Part shown: positions 52,255-63,973 of the stretch, one piece after another
Layout of the letters: the number at the start of each line of letters is the position of its first letter
How positions within the stretch are numbered: the first letter of the stretch is position 1
Origin: Musa acuminata AAA Group
Taxonomy: Eukaryota; Streptophyta; Magnoliopsida; Zingiberales; Musaceae
Assembly: GCF_036884655.1 (NCBI RefSeq)
Contig: NC_088345.1
Location: 32,276,501 to 32,340,500, forward strand
DNA length: 64,000 nucleotides
Reading direction: 5' to 3'
Notes under the pieces: model-generated
The model's database searches: none
Seen by the model: only the letters and a program-made list of their open reading frames with translations
What the model was told of the DNA's origin: nothing
Made by a program: the position numbers and the translations under genes

Positions 52255-53725
52255 TGTTAGGATCAAGAGCACTATGGGGCGGGGGGGGGGGGGGTTGTGA
52301 ATTAGTGCAGCGGAAAACTTTCGACGATTAAAATCACGTTAGTACGATAAGAGCGATTTCGATAGAAAATCCGATTCGTAACTCACTTTAACTTGTAATC
52401 AACCAAGATGCAGTTAAAGCAAGTCTATAAAGGCAGTTTGCAGTTGTGATGGAAATTAGAATATAAGCGTAAACTGAAATATGATGTTCGTACGATAAAA
52501 CTAATTTACGTCTAAACACCGATTAGAAAAATGCTGAACTTGAAACACGATCGTAAATGCGCAGAAGGCAGTAAGCTATTGAGGAGGTTTGCAGTAAAGA
52601 AAATATGCTCAAAGTAAATGCAAACAGAGATTTAGAGTGGTTCGATCAATCTTGACCTACATCCACTTCTGGCTTCCTCCACCGATAAGGTCACCGACAT
52701 CCACTAGAGGCCTTCCTTGAATAGGCAAAGGCCAACCACCCTTTTACAGTTTCACTCCTTTTGACGGGCTTAGGAGACAACCCTTTCCGAATTTTCTCTC
52801 CTCTCTTGAAAGATCAGAACTTGGAAGAAAAGAGGGAGAAGAACTTTTAACTCATACAACACTTTTGAGCTCTAAAAATCATAGAGTAAGATCAGGATTT
52901 TGGTGGTTTTCGTTGCTCTTTCATTGCTGAAAGAGTGGGGTATTTATAGGCCCTAAACCAGTTTGAATTCCGAGCTCAAAACTGTCAATTCCTGGAATTC
53001 CAAGGTTTGGCGGTTGCACCGCCTAACTGGGGCGGTTGCACCGCCTAGCAGAGCTCAAAGACTGAGCCTTTGGGCGGTGCCACCTCCTGCCAGAGCTCGG
53101 AGACCGAGCTCAAGCGGTGCCAACGCCTGACTAGGGTGGTTGCACCGCCGAGCCAGAGCTCGGAGACCGAGCTCAGGCGGTGCCACCACCGACCCAGGCG
53201 GTGCCACCTCTGGCCAAGTAATCTCGGTCTGAATGGGCTGATCCATTCGTCCCAATTTGGGTCTTTCAAGGGCCCAATTGCCCCAAGATTAAGTTAATGG
53301 GATCACCTCCCATTTCTAACTTAATCATCATGCTAACTACGAATTTATTAAGGCATTTACTATAACTTGCTTCGGTGCGTCAATTGCTTCTTCCGGCGAG
53401 CTTCTGGCGAACATCCGACGAACATTCGGCGATGCTCCGGTGGACTTCCGTCAAACTCCTGGACTTGCGATGATCCACTTGGCGAGTTCCAACGAGCTTC
53501 TTTGGCAAGCTCCTGGACTTCTCGGATTTGTTCTCGCAGAACCTTCGACGACCGTCCGGACTTCCGTCGAACTCTCGAACCCCCAACGTGATCATAGTCT
53601 TCATTCCGGCACAACTTCTACTGCATGTCTTACTCTTATCATAGTTAATCCTGCACACTTATCTCAACATATGGATTAGATAACAAATAATAATTGACGT
53701 CATCATCAAAATTCGAGATTCAACA
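52255..53725 (-). repeat. 3' LTR of SIRE D
   Basis: 1471 bp, plus-strand ends TGTTAGGATCAAGAG and GAGATTCAACA. It has a 14-G run near 52282-52295, TATA box TATTTATA at 52941-52948 and GC-rich units at 53010-53220. Two perfect hairpins GAGCTCGG-AGA-CCGAGCTC lie at 53093-53111 and 53156-53174. Confidence 0.92.
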
Positions 53726-55249
53726 ATCTCCCCCTTTTTGATGATGACAATCAATTGATAACGGAGTTAACCTTAACTCCCCCTATCTATGTGCCATAAT
53801 TGAGATATATCATTCTTGAATTCAAAGTCTTTGAATTCAAGAAACAAATTGATAAGTTAAAATCATTTAACCTTATCAATACTCCCAACATGATTCCCAT
53901 CATGATGTATCTCTCTGAAAATGATGTATGATGTCAAGACTCGACATCCATTTTTAAATTTCAAATGTGAATTATGGTAATGATAGCAATTCATCATATG
54001 GTAAGATATCAACATGTAAAATTTCGAAGTAAGATTTTGATATCTTAACACGATGCACATATTTCAAGTATTTTAGCAATCATAGCATTTTATTACATGG
54101 TAAGATATCAATACGTAGAACTACGATGCAAGTTCTTGATATCTTAACCTGATGCAAACATGGCATATTGCTAATATAGCAATCATAGTTATCATTAATT
54201 CATATTTTTTCGATGATGCAAGCATGGCATAGCATCGATACACATATATATGCTTCTTTTAACATAATATAGCATTTATAGCATCAATTCATATATTTCT
54301 CCCCCTTTGTCATCAACAAAAAGGAGAACAATATAAACAACTTTTAAATATACGTGCGATGCCATAAGTAGGTTCATGTCATTTATCTACATAGAGTGAT
54401 AGGATACAAACATCTCAAGAAGAACATGACATGAAGTGAAAACTTCTTCCTTTTCATTTGTTACTATCTTTTTGCATGAAGGAGGAAAGCCAATTGTGTA
54501 GTTCAAATCGATAGGATATTAAGGCATGCTATACAAGGATCAAGATATTTATGTGAATCAAATCCTTGCACATAAGAATATCTTCCTTTTATAAGAAGGA
54601 ATCATCAAATCTATTTCTTAAAGAGAATATTTTTCACATGATAAGTCTAAAAGGTATGCATTTGCTAGATGATTCTATTTGTCAAAAATCAATGATGTGA
54701 ATCAAAGTCCGAAAGAGAATAATGTATTCATGAAATCCGATTGGAACTAAAAATTTAATTTAACACTTTCATGCAATCGGACAAGATTACGTAGACATGC
54801 TCATTGTTATGGAAAGTTTTGTATTAATTTTCAATATGTTATTTTTGGCATGTAATGGAAATTAAGTGATTTGATCATTCAATCAATAAAGTCCGAAATT
54901 TTTTTTTAACAAGTTTATGCATTCAGACACATCAACATCATGGCAATACATCAATATCATGGTAATATTTAACATTATGGTAATGTCTTATCAATTTCAT
55001 GACTATGTTACTTTCTCATATCATATTTACCAAGACATGATGTTTTCAAAGTAGGCATTATAGAAACATTTAATTTTAACATGAAATGTGATAATGAGTA
55101 ACGCGATTGAGCATATTCTAATTAATACATTAGGTAACCATATCAGCGATCAGTAGTCATTAAGGCATTGTGATCAAGGTGAGTAATATAAAGAATTTAC
55201 AACAACGTAATTGTTACAACAAGAAGTTATTGTGTCCACATATACAAGC
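53726..55249 (-). other. SIRE D 3' UTR with polypurine tract and hairpin repeats
   Basis: The plus strand starts ATCTCCCCCTTTTT, i.e. a polypurine tract AAAAAGGGGGAGAT on the element strand. The conserved inverted GGAGTTAA-CC-TTAACTCC lies near 53765-53782. A repeat of about 99 bp carries TAAGATATCAA..TTGATATCTTA arms at 54002-54047 and 54101-54146. No coding signal is seen. Confidence 0.8.
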
Positions 55250-56359
55250 TTATTCAAGAGGTGGAAAATTAAAGTACCTAAATAAAGAGTCAAATTGTCG
55301 ATGAATTTGCTGCAGTTCAGATAGGATTTGATCTTGTCGAAGTTCAAGCCGATCTTGTCTTTGTTCAAATCGGTCCATCCGAATTCCAATATCTTCGATA
55401 GATGATGCAGGAGCTTGCCCAAATAGATGTGTTTCCTCAAAGGGATAGATCGGAGGAGATTGAGTACCCCTAAAGACTGGTGTTTCGGGTTTTGGTTCTG
55501 GTTGAGGGGGATCGGTTCTTCTAGGCATTCTAACCCAATTACCGTTTCTATAAACACATCTCAATCGGTGAAGTAGATTTTTGTTTATTATGCTAAACCT
55601 ATCTACTTTCATCACTTCTTCATCGAGTGGTATTGGAATATCATAAGCTTTAAGTATTCTAGTGATTATACCACCATATGGAAGCATCATGTCTCTCTTA
55701 GATAGTTCTATCATGTTTTGTTGTATAAGGTATCCAAAACAGATGTTATGTCCTTTCATGATCTAATACATGGTTCCTAATTCTATTTGACTTACTTCAT
55801 CGTGATGGTATTGTTTATGGAGAATGATGCTAGTTAGGATATGATGAAGTACTTTAGTATTTAGTGGTAGTAGATGTTCACAGCTTTTAGGAACTATCAC
55901 TAGGTTGGGATTACCGAAAACTATTCCTAAGGCTTCAACATATGTTGTCCCAACCGTTTCATTATCCCACGATCCTCTAAAATAAAGTCCTCTATTTTTT
56001 ACGGGAATGCCTATCATGTCGCAAATGAATTTATCTGTAATAGAGATGTGTTGTCCTAAGAGATAGGTAGACATTCTTTCTTCTTCATCTACTTGTAGAT
56101 TGTTGTAAAACAGTCTAACAAGTCTTAGATAGATAGGTTCACTGATTTGTAAAATAAGGAGTAGATCTAGGTTTGCAAACCATTGGATTGTCTCTAAGTC
56201 TCTTAGTTCATCTAAATCTACATGTTTTCCCTTATTGACACTTCTAAATTCGAAAGAGAAAAATTTTTCAGCATGATATTTTGAATAAAAAAGGGTAAGA
56301 TCAAAGTCTTCCACTAATCTCCTCTTCCCTTTGTCCCTTGAGGATCTTCTAGAGCCCAT
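55250..56359 (-). pseudogene. Third ORF of SIRE D, transposon-associated protein, one stop
   Basis: 370 codons with a single in-frame stop (TAG near 55760-55762 where B has Trp in GTMYWIM). The N-terminus MGSRRSSRDKGKRRL is basic and may act as a nuclear signal. The core has LETIQWFANLDLLLILQISE, TYLLGQHISITDKFICDMIG and GTTYVEALGIVFGNP. The C-terminus has a proline-rich linker (PPQPEPKPETP), then a charged heptad-like stretch MDRFEQRQDRLELRQDQILS predicted to coil. It shares length, order and most motifs with B ORF3. No transmembrane helix is seen. It sits in the place where other SIRE elements carry an 'env-like' frame. Function is unknown. Confidence 0.8.
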
Positions 56360-56598
56360 AACTGCTATTATTTAAGAGGATAGTAATGAACAAGAGTAAA
56401 TGAATCAAAAACATAATTTAGAGGTTTCTTAGAGAATTCCTTAAGTGAGATCTTCAAGAGAAGGAGAGATTGTTGATCTTTTGCTTCGAAATGAGGAGTA
56501 TATGCTAAGAGGGGAGAAATGGAGGTGGAGAAGCTTTGGAAGAGTAAAGAGGGGAAGGGAGTGAGTTGGGGTCGGTTCCACCGCCGGCCCTAGCTTGG

Positions 56599-56745
56599 TT
56601 TAAAAGGGGGTAGGATTGCGGGTGGTTGCACCGCTGGCTGGGGCGGTGCAACCGCTTACAAGAAGTGATAGCCAGAGGTGCTACCTCTAGCTGGGGCGGT
56701 GCCACCGCCTGTTGGCGGTGCCACCGCCTGTAGGCGGTGAGCACT
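56599..56745 (-). promoter_or_regulatory. Candidate internal promoter for ORF3 in SIRE D
   Basis: On the element strand, GC-rich units (GGCGGTGCCACCGCC and GGTTGCACCGC types, 56620-56745) precede a TATA-like CTTTTAAA at 56599-56606, about 240 bp before the ORF3 ATG. The flanking 'gctagggccggcggtggaac' (56575-56594, minus) matches the B region just after its TATATAAAG. Confidence 0.5.
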
Positions 56746-56751
56746 TGTTTT

Positions 56752-58244
56752 TGTTGGGAAATCATGGGGGGAGACATCATATGCGCAGCGGAAGAACAAG
56801 AAAACAAAAATCCCCGATTCCCAAAAAGATGTTCGTCGTCGTGCGAAGATTGGTGCGCAAAAATCCGCAAAACACAAAACTGCGTATAGAGATTGTGTTA
56901 CCTAGGGAGATCGTATATCCTTGTTTCCTTGTAGATCCTTAGGAGAGGGTGAAGGAGGTCAAGCGTCCTCCTCTCTAGCGGTGATCCACACAGCAGGGTT
57001 GCGACGACCCTCCTCAAAACTCCAGGCTTACTCTGAGGTGGAGAGGGAGAGGAGAATAGGAAAGGCAAGCAAAGACTCTAGCCTATGAGGCTGTGAATCC
57101 TTCCTATTTATAGAGATCCCGTGTCAAACCCTAATGGGTCCTTCCCTAGTGGGAATTGGATCTGCATCCAATAAGACAAAGGCTCCGTCGGATATCTCAT
57201 ATCCGAACGTCTACTCATCGCAATGCCTACCATATGTGTGTGACCTTCTAGGCCCAATATCGAGCTGGCCGTGAGTCATACCTGTCAGAACTCTTTCTAA
57301 TTCAATGAATTATTATCTCTGTAATAATTCACTCGACTCATCGACTACGGACGTACTAGGCCACTACGCCGTAGTCCCCAGATGATACAGGGGAATCCAA
57401 TCCATTGGACCTGTCTGTCCTCAGTTACCATGTACCTATAGTCCCTCATCCATATAATATCCCAGAGACCGTATATCGAGCATGGTGTTGTCAGACCCAT
57501 ATGGTTTCTACTCAAGTCTCGCTCTAATCGGATTCTCCCGGAGAACTCTTTCTCTCTCAACCCGAATGACCCTGGCCAGGGATTTGTCTGAGCAAGAACA
57601 CATGGGATATTCCTCTCATGACGCCGAGAGTGGATGATACTCTGTCGACACTCAATAGCCCTCGTAAGGTCGACTACCACTCCCAATGACCAGCTGTACT
57701 AGATCTGGGACAGCCAAACCTATAAGTCTGGTATCAAAGAGTGGAGCACTCATACAGGACATCCTTGGTGTCTCAAGTCTAAGGACCAGATACACCACTA
57801 GGACTACGGAATCGCTGTATGACAATAAGGCATCATCAACCATCCAGCATTCCGTAAGCGGATCAATCAGTGAACTCATTCTCCAATGAGCACCTGTACT
57901 GTATCCCTAGTGTCCCTACACGAGCAGCTATGAGACCAGCTGCATCCATCATATGGACGGGTATACAGCACACCAGTCTATCCGGTTATCATGATGTCCC
58001 TCTCGAGTAACCTATGACCGGGATTATTTAGGATATGTGTTTAAAGGTGAATCGATCTCATTATCGTGATCTCATCACGATCCGATTCCCATTGCACAAA
58101 TCCAAGGACATCACAATATATATATGCATTTATGCAATAGTTATAAAGTGATATACGCCAAAATATAATAAGCAAAAAGATTCTGTATCAAGTCACACGT
58201 GCCATCACTCATGTGATTGGCTTGCTGGGCACCTATGACTAGCA
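56752..58244 (-). repeat. 3' LTR of copia E, 1493 bp
   Basis: Element-strand ends are TGCTAGTCATAGG and TTTCCCAACA. TATA box at 57105-57112. The element-strand polypurine tract AAGTGGGAGAT directly precedes it (58245-58255). Short frames on either strand inside are non-coding. Confidence 0.94.
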
Positions 58245-58258
58245 ATCTCCCACTTGAC

Positions 58259-59872
58259 CTAAAGCCAATCACCTATGTGTCTGATCCCCATCAGACTCCT
58301 GTGACGCTCAAAGACAATCTGAGACAACGGCTTTGTCAGTGGATCTGCAATGTTATCTTCGGATGGAACTCTTTCCACTGCTACATCTCCTCGGGTTACG
58401 ATCTCTCTGATAAGGTGGAACCTCCTCAGAACATGCTTAGATTTCTGATGAGACCTAGGTTCCTTCGCTTGAGCAATTGCCCCATTGTTGTCGCAATATA
58501 GGGAGATCGGCTCCTCGCTACCCGACATGACTCCCAAATCTGTGATGAACTTCTTCAACCAGACTCCCTCCTTTGCTGCATTTGATGCAGCAATGTACTC
58601 CGCCTCTATGGTCGAGTCAGTAGTGGTATCTTGCTTGGAACTCTTCCAGCACACTGCTCCACCATTCAAGGTGTACACATACCCTGAATTCGACTTGCTA
58701 TCATCGACATCAGACTGAAAACTTAAGTCAGTGTAGCCTTCAACCTTAAGGCTATTACCTCCATATACTAGTAAAATATCCTTAGTCCTTCTCAAGTACT
58801 TAAGGATACACTTTACTGCTTTCCAATGCTCCAAGCCTGGATCCGCCTGATACCTACTCGTGACACTCAGAGCATGCGCTATATCAGGCCTAGTACATAG
58901 CATGGCATACATGATAGACCCTATTGCTGAGGCATAAGGTATCATATCCATGTTCGCCCTTTCTTCTGGAGTCTTTAGGGACATACTCGTAGAAAGCGAT
59001 ATCCCATGTCTCATCGGTATGAGACCTCTCTTGGAATTTTCCATGCCAAACCTTTTGACAATAGTTTCTATGTACCTGGACTGGGACAAGCCAAGCATCC
59101 TCTTGGAACTATCTCTATAGATTCTAATCCCCAAGATATAAGATGCTTCCCCTAAGTCCTTCATGGAGAAGTGTCTAGATAACCAAGCCTTTATTGTGGA
59201 TAGCATTCCTATGTCATTCCCAATGATGAGGATGTCATCCACATATAACACCAAAAAGGTGATAGCGCTCCCTCTTACCTTTCTGTATACACAAGGCTCA
59301 TCTTCGTTCTTAACGAAGTCATAAGATCTGATTGCCTCATCAAATCTTATGTTCCAACTTCGGGAAGCTTGCTTTAGTCCATAAATGGATCTAAGCAACC
59401 TACACACCTTATCTGGGCAGTTCTTGGACACGAATCCCTCAGGTTGCATCATATACACCTCCTCCTCGAGGTTCCCGTTGAGGAATGCGGTTTTCACATC
59501 CATCTGCCAGATCTCATAATCATAGTGTGCTGCAATAGCCAATAGAATTCTGATGGATTTTAGCATTGCTACGGGTGAGAAAGTTTCGTCGTAGTCAACA
59601 CCTTGCCTTTGACGATACCCCTTAGCCACTAGCCTTGCTTTATAGGTCTCTACCTTTCCATCTACTCCGATCTTTTTCTTAAAGATCCACTTGCAACCGA
59701 TGGGTACAATACCTTCGGGCGTATCAACTAGGTTCCAAACCTTATTGGAGTACATAGAATCCATCTCAGAATTCATGACTTCTTTCCACTTCCCGGAGTC
59801 TATACTCATAATAGCCTCCTCGTAGGTCTGAGGATCAATATCCTCTACATCCTCTGCTCTAATATGTCCCAC
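58259..59872 (-). pseudogene. Copia E reverse transcriptase and RNase H
   Basis: 537 open residues from the internal Met at 59872. [62 protein letters not shown] and YVDDILIIGND, so the three catalytic Asp are kept. RNase H: YTDLSFQSDVDDSKSNSGYV, STIEAEYIAASNAAKEGVWL and a C-terminal DNIADPLTKPL. This domain block looks intact, but it is out of frame with integrase because of an indel (net +2) near 59960-59975. Confidence 0.93.
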
Positions 59873-60972
59873 ATATCTCTCAAGAGGATGGGATACTCTA
59901 TCAGACCTGCGTAAAGTTGATACTTGTGTATTAGGTACCTGAACAGACTCGGGTTATAGAGTGGTGGTGCTGAGCTTGGTTCTACAACCTCGCTCAATTC
60001 TGTCATTCTCCCACTGTCTCCATCAAGAATGTGTTCCTTCTCAAGGAACACTGCTCTCTTAGCTACAAAGACCTTTTGGTCCTCGAGATGATAGAAATAA
60101 TACCCACAAGTTTCCTTGGGGTATCCCACAAATTTGCATCGCTCTGTCCTTGATTCTAACTTATCGGGGTTGTGTCTTCTAACATGGGTAGGGTAGCCCC
60201 AAATCTTAACAACCTTAAGATCAGGCTTCTTCCCTTTCCATATCTCATATGGTGTAGACACTACCGAGTTAGTTGGAACTCTGTTCAGAAGGTAATCTGC
60301 GGTTTCTAGGGCATATCCCCAGAATGAGATGGGTAGGTCAGCGAAACTCATCATGGACCGTACCATATCTAATAATGTACGATTTCTCCTTTCAGAGACA
60401 CCATTGAGCTGAGGTGTATAAGGAGGTGTCCATTGGGATAATATCCCATGGTCCTTGAGGAACTGAGTAAACTCTGTACTTAAGTATTCACCTCCTCGAT
60501 CTGATCGAAGAGTTTTGATACTCTTTCCAGTCTGGTTCTCCACCTCATTCTTATACTCTCTGAATTTCTCAAAGGCCTCGGACTTGTACTTCATTAAGTA
60601 CACATATCCATACCTTGAGAAATCATCAGTAAATGTAATGAAGTAGGAGTAACCTCCAATGGCATGAGTTGACATGGGTCCACATACATCACTATGTATG
60701 AGTTCCAACAACTCATTGGCTCTCTCTCCAGTTCTACTAAATGGAGATTTGGTCAGTTTTCCACGAATGCAAGGCTCACAAGTTGCATATGACACATAGT
60801 CGAATGGATCTAGATATCCATCATTTCGCAACTTTTGAATCCTTCTTTCATGGATGTGACCTAGCCTAAAATGCCACGGGTATGCACTATTCAACTCATC
60901 TCGTTTCCTTTTGGACACATTTACATTCATGATATGTGGAGTGGTGTCTAACATAAATAAACCATTATGCAA
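59845..60972 (-). pseudogene. Copia E integrase
   Basis: Open from the internal Met at 60972. Zinc domain: WHFRLGHIHERRIQKL ... CEPCIRGKL. Core: IHSDVCGPM, LRSDRGGEYLSTEFTQFLKD and LNGVSERRNRTLLDM, so the catalytic D,D,E are present. The frame drifts at about 59970 (EPSSAPPL where L has EPSSSTTL) and ends at 59845. It is in frame with gag-protease apart from the stop at 61024. Confidence 0.92.
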
Positions 60973-61023
60973 TGTTCCTTTCGTGATGATCTTATCATCT
61001 AATAATATCGAACAACCATTGTT

Positions 61024-62154
61024 CTAAAAAACAAATTTATATCCACTAACTGTTAAACATGAAATGGAGATAATGTTTTTGATAATAGAAGGAACAAAAT
61101 AACATGCATCTAATGCAATAAAATCTCCACTAGGCAAATGTAGGGCGACCTCGCCAACAGCTAATACAGCAACTTTTGCTCCATTACCCATCTTGAGGTC
61201 CATCTCGCCTCTCTCTAGTCTCCTAAGCCTTGCCAGAACCTGCAACGAATTGCATATATGATAAGCACTACCGGTATCCAATACCCATGTGTTATCATAA
61301 GAGTCTGACAAATTGAGACTGATCATAAATGTACCTGAAACTTCATCAAGCTTTTGTTTCGCCCTTTCTGCAAGGTACTCTTTGCAGTTTCTCTTCCAAT
61401 GCCCATCTTTACCATAGTGGAAGCACTGGCCTTTGTCCTTTGCTGGGTCTTTCTTAGCAACCTTTGCTTTACCATGTTTGCCCTTACCCTTTCCCTTCTT
61501 AAGGGACCTTTCTGCTTTCCTTTTCTTTCTGGTCTCACCAGTGTAGAGAACTGGCTTCTCTTTCTTAATAGTACTCTCTGCCTCCCTCAACATATTGAGG
61601 AGCTCTGGGAGAGTCACCTCAAGCTTGTTCATATTAAAATTCATTATGAACTGTAAAAAGGAATCTGGTAGGGACTGAAGCACAATGTCCACACATAAGT
61701 TATCCTCTAGGACCATTCCTAGACCTGTGAGTTTCTCTATCCACTCAATCATCTTTAGGACATGGTTCTGAACCGGTGTCCCCTCAGTCATCCTAGCGCA
61801 GAAAAGGCTCTTGGATATCTCATATCGTTGAGTCCTTCCCTGTTCCTCAAACAATTTGTGGACATGTAGGAGAATGGATCTGGCATCCATCTTTTCATGT
61901 TGTCTCTGTAACTCTGGAGTCATAGAGCCCAACATATAGCACTGAGCAAGAGTGGAGTCATCAATGTACTTCACGTAGCGAGCGATCTCATCCTCGCTTG
62001 CCCCTTCTTCGGGCGTAGGCATCACTGTATCAAGGATGTACACGATTTTCTCCGCTGTGAGAACAATTCTCAAGTTACAGAGCCAATCCGTATAATTTGG
62101 ACCAGTGAGGCGGCTGACATCAAGTATGCCACGTAAGGGATTTGAAAGCGACAT
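61024..62154 (-). pseudogene. Copia E gag and protease
   Basis: The ATG at 62154 begins [20 protein letters not shown]. 376 residues hold UBN2-type gag, a Lys-rich linker, the zinc knuckle and protease with [15 protein letters not shown]. The knuckle reads [14 protein letters not shown]: the second Cys is Tyr. A nonsense change (TAG at 61024-61026, where C has GAG) ends the frame; the same frame continues into integrase 17 codons later. Confidence 0.92.
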
Positions 62155-63956
62155 TTTCTGAAAATAAAGATGTAGCAGAAATGAATAACATGCAGATTTT
62201 GCAAGAAATAAACTATCAAGATATGGACTTCTATCTTAATATGCTCCCACTATTTTACTAACGAGTCACGCGACACCCTCAGCACGTGAAACGGAAGTCT
62301 CCGGCAGACTTCTAGTGGGGATCAGGATCCAATCAGCGTCTTAGTGTAACCTCGAGGGACTCGACCAATCACACTAAGCCTAAAAGGTAGGCAACTCTTG
62401 CCGATCACAACTCCTTGTGATTCCCGTCCTGTTCGGCCTCCGAATCACCATGGCCTCGAGGGACTCGACCAACCATGATGCACGGTTAAGTCAACACCTT
62501 CATTACAAGATGAGTCTGATTTGATGATATACCCTCGAGGGACTCGACCAAGCATACCATGCCCTCAGGTCACCGGTGACATCTCTATGTCGTAAGCAAG
62601 ATCGCGAATCGCGATATAGGTGAGTCTCGAGGGACTCGACTAACTCAACCTACACCGGGAATCGGTTCCTACTCATAACGATGGAAGGCCACGTGGGTCA
62701 ATCTAATTGCCTCACGTTTACCAACTTAATATTATCGAGAGATGTTTCTATAATTTGGTCTCCTAATATGACATGTCACACATATACATATTTAATATAT
62801 ATCTACATCGCATGCAAATATATATACATATCTAGTATGTGTATAAGCAATCACATTAGATGATCATGGACCACAACCTAATATGATTAGGCCCGAGCCA
62901 GTAGGCCTAATCACTCACATCAAGATCTATGTGTGCAACGGTGCATCTCCATGCCTTGTGATCGTCCATCTCGTCCTCGTCGGTTCCGTCGACATCTTGA
63001 TGCATCTCCATGCATCACGATCGTCCGTCTCGTGGGTCCCGCTATCGCATCCACACTCCCGCTGCGCCTCCTCATGTGATTACAACTTAATCATAGGCAC
63101 GCAGGCCCGACAATAAACGAGAAATATAATGGAGGTTCACAGACCTCAATAATAATAATCACAAGTACACACATCACACGGTCCATGATCATCTGTCCAC
63201 ACATCATACATCATATGTATAAATAATCATCATCATGTAGGACTACTAGATAATAATAAAAATAATAATCAACTAAACCATTTAATTAATTAATATTTTT
63301 CTGAAATCAGAGACATGTAGGGAATTTCTCAATTCCTAAGGGTATTTTCGTAATTTGAACAAATGACAGAAACTGGAATTTCTCAAATTTCGAGGGGCAA
63401 AACTGTCTTTTGCCCAGAAAACCCTAATACCCTTTCCCCTTTTCGCTGCTGCCGCCGCCGCCACCCTGCCGGCGACGGCCTGTGCGGCGGGGCGAAGGCG
63501 CTGCCCTCGCCTGCAGGCGGCACGCTCGCTGGCGGCGCTGTCGCTTCAGGTGGGCTCCCCCTTCGGGCGTCACTGCCTCCGCAGGCGGTGTTGTCCCACC
63601 GGGCGGCCGCCCCTGTGGGGGCGGTTTCGCCCGCGGGAGCAGCGGCGGTAGGCGTCGCGCGTCGCTGCCCTACGGCGACAGGCGTCACTTCCTTTCGGCG
63701 GTAGGCGTTGCTGCCCTACGGTGCCTCTGCCCGTGGGTTGCCAGCCCCGCCGGCAGCAAGCCTACTGCAAGCAGGCCGCCGGCCGGCTGCTACAGACGCA
63801 GCCCCTACGCTGCCCGCCTTCGGCTGCGCTGCACGCACGCAGATCGAGGGCAGCAACTGTTGCTGCCCTTTCTCGCTTTTGCGTCAATGATTTTGACGTC
63901 AATATTCTTCCTAAACACAACTCATGCAGTTCAAAACCAATCATTCGCACGAACAA
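62155..63956 (-). other. Copia E leader with GC-rich block
   Basis: About 1.8 kb from primer-binding site to gag. It has a GC-rich block at 63430-63880 and an AT-rich part (62700-63380). Frames across the GC block on both strands lack conserved domains. Confidence 0.8.
62340..62652 (-). repeat. Four stem-loops with a common apex in the copia E leader
   Basis: Same order and spacing as in L and R: about 62617-62652, 62524-62560, 62447-62479 and 62340-62378. Each has TCGAG-TCC-CTCGA at the apex. In the first the preceding base changes (TTAGTCGAG). Confidence 0.9.
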
Positions 63957-63972
63957 CCTGGCTTTGATACCA
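63957..63972 (-). other. Primer-binding site of copia E
   Basis: Minus-strand TGGTATCAAAGCCAGG, one base after the LTR end at 63974. Confidence 0.85.
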
Positions 63973-63973
63973 C

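Larger units (their letters stand above)
52255..56751 (-). mobile_element. SIRE-like element D, 3' part, carrying ORF3
   Basis: Minus-strand element: 3' LTR (52255-53725), polypurine tract and 3' UTR (53726-55249), ORF3 (55250-56359) and the region upstream of ORF3. It is interrupted at 56752 by copia E. Its pol, gag and 5' LTR would lie beyond the window. Confidence 0.88.

Noticed and set aside
55250..56359. Envelope glycoprotein of an endogenous retrovirus
   Set aside because: No signal peptide, no transmembrane anchor and no Cys pattern; the product is charged, with a coiled-coil-like end.
57345..57889. Open frames inside copia LTRs (also 10603-10840, 19321-19865, 29864-30067)
   Set aside because: They recur wherever the LTR occurs, on both strands, and overlap promoter and R-U5 sequence; no protein family match is visible.
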